A stretch of 64,000 bases of DNA from an uncultured Lachnospiraceae bacterium (GTDB taxonomy: Bacteria > Bacillota > Clostridia > Lachnospirales > Lachnospiraceae): the NCBI GenBank assembly GCA_947628225.1, contig CANQYY010000001.1:248001-312000 (forward strand), read 5' to 3'. The translations under genes and the position numbers were made by a program. This document shows, piece after piece, positions 63,638 to 64,000 of this stretch. The first letter of the stretch is position 1. Every line of letters starts with the position of its first letter. The notes under the pieces are model-generated. The model worked only from the letters and a program-made list of their open reading frames with translations. It had not been told where the DNA came from and made no database searches.

Positions 63638-64000
63638 TCAGAAACTGAGTCCGTATTCCGACATGTGTTCGGCAATGTCATCGATATTTTCGTAATCATC
63701 ATTGTCCTCCCAGCGGTCTTTACTCCATATTTCAATTTTGGATAACACGCCAACAAAAACAATGTCTTTCGTAAGTCCCGCGCTCTCCCGCAATTTGGCC
63801 GGTATAAGGGTACGCCCCTGCTTGTCCACGTCGCAGGGCGCGGCGTTTGCCATAAAGTGCCTCTGTAATTTCCGGGCTTCCTTTGTCCCCGGAAGTTCTT
63901 TTAAGTTTTCGATGAAGCCTTCCCATTCAGCCATGGGATATGCAAACAGGCATCCGTCCAGACCCATCGTGACCACAAAGGCTTCGCCCAGATCCTCACG
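63638..64000 (-). CDS. mraZ: Transcriptional regulator MraZ (5' end outside window)
   Basis: The first residues lie beyond the right edge; 120 codons are present from [10 protein letters not shown]. The end of the first AbrB-like repeat is [17 protein letters not shown] and the second is [20 protein letters not shown]. MraZ binds repeats upstream of its own operon and represses dcw transcription. It starts the cluster rsmH-ftsL-PBPs. Confidence 0.96.
   Translation of the reverse strand, partial: REDLGEAFVVTMGLDGCLFAYPMAEWEGFIENLKELPGTKEARKLQRHFMANAAPCDVDKQGRTLIPAKLRESAGLTKDIVFVGVLSKIEIWSKDRWEDNDDYENIDDIAEHMSEYGLSF

Overview
The window looks like chromosomal DNA of an anaerobic, probably spore-capable Clostridia bacterium, most likely a Lachnospiraceae member. 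This rests on strong AGGAGG-type ribosome binding sites, frequent GTG/TTG starts, a YlbJ-type sporulation protein, SpoVD/SpoVE-like cell-wall genes, Lys-rich secreted repeat proteins and DHHW/DUF4358/MBOAT clusters. No rRNA is present, so the assignment is by gene content only. Nearly all genes lie on the minus strand.

Layout. (a) 1-6.4 kb: an operon polA-coaE-FtsA-like gene (the last cut by the window edge), preceded by a large secreted Ig-like protein and, on the plus strand, tRNA-Leu(CAA) with its own promoter and terminator. (b) 6.7-17.2 kb: a secreted transglutaminase-like protein, a double-domain PPK2 polyphosphate kinase, a Nudix hydrolase, then the elongation/division group zapA - U32 protein - RodA/FtsW - class B PBP, and ruvA-ruvB. 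(c) 17.2-26.1 kb: cardiolipin synthase, an RNase H-like YprB nuclease, rpmF, ackA, ylbJ, a coiled-coil protein, rsmD and recG. (d) 26.3-46.8 kb: an accessory region bounded by recG and ssrA. It holds a conjugation fragment (TraG/VirD4-like ATPase and a ClpP-like protease in an overlapping operon), four tandem secreted transglutaminase-like paralogues, an XRE regulator, a plasmid RepL replication gene with repeats, two membrane coiled-coil proteins, and an envelope O-acylation cluster (two MBOAT acyltransferases, three AlgX/DHHW proteins, an SGNH hydrolase, DUF4358, one Ig-like protein). A Fic remnant lies beside ssrA. (e) 46.9-51.2 kb: ssrA (tmRNA), a FucO-like dehydrogenase, smpB, rnr and secG. 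(f) 51.5-64 kb: the division and cell wall (dcw) cluster in the order mraZ, rsmH, ftsL, two class B PBPs, mraY, murD, ftsW, murA, ftsQ, ftsZ. No murG, murC, murE or murF is seen.

Functional logic. The core regions serve peptidoglycan synthesis and septation, DNA replication and repair, and ribosome rescue. The most interesting part is region (d). The promoter of the four-paralogue operon and the promoter of the MBOAT operon, 12 kb apart, share the same 17-bp perfect palindrome centred on the -35 box, and a small XRE regulator sits directly beside one copy. This suggests that a family of secreted, partly catalytically degenerate transglutaminase-like proteins and an envelope acyl-transfer system are co-regulated. 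Three of the four paralogues have lost the catalytic Asp, and one has its C-terminal domain out of frame inside a near-identical 176-bp duplicated block.
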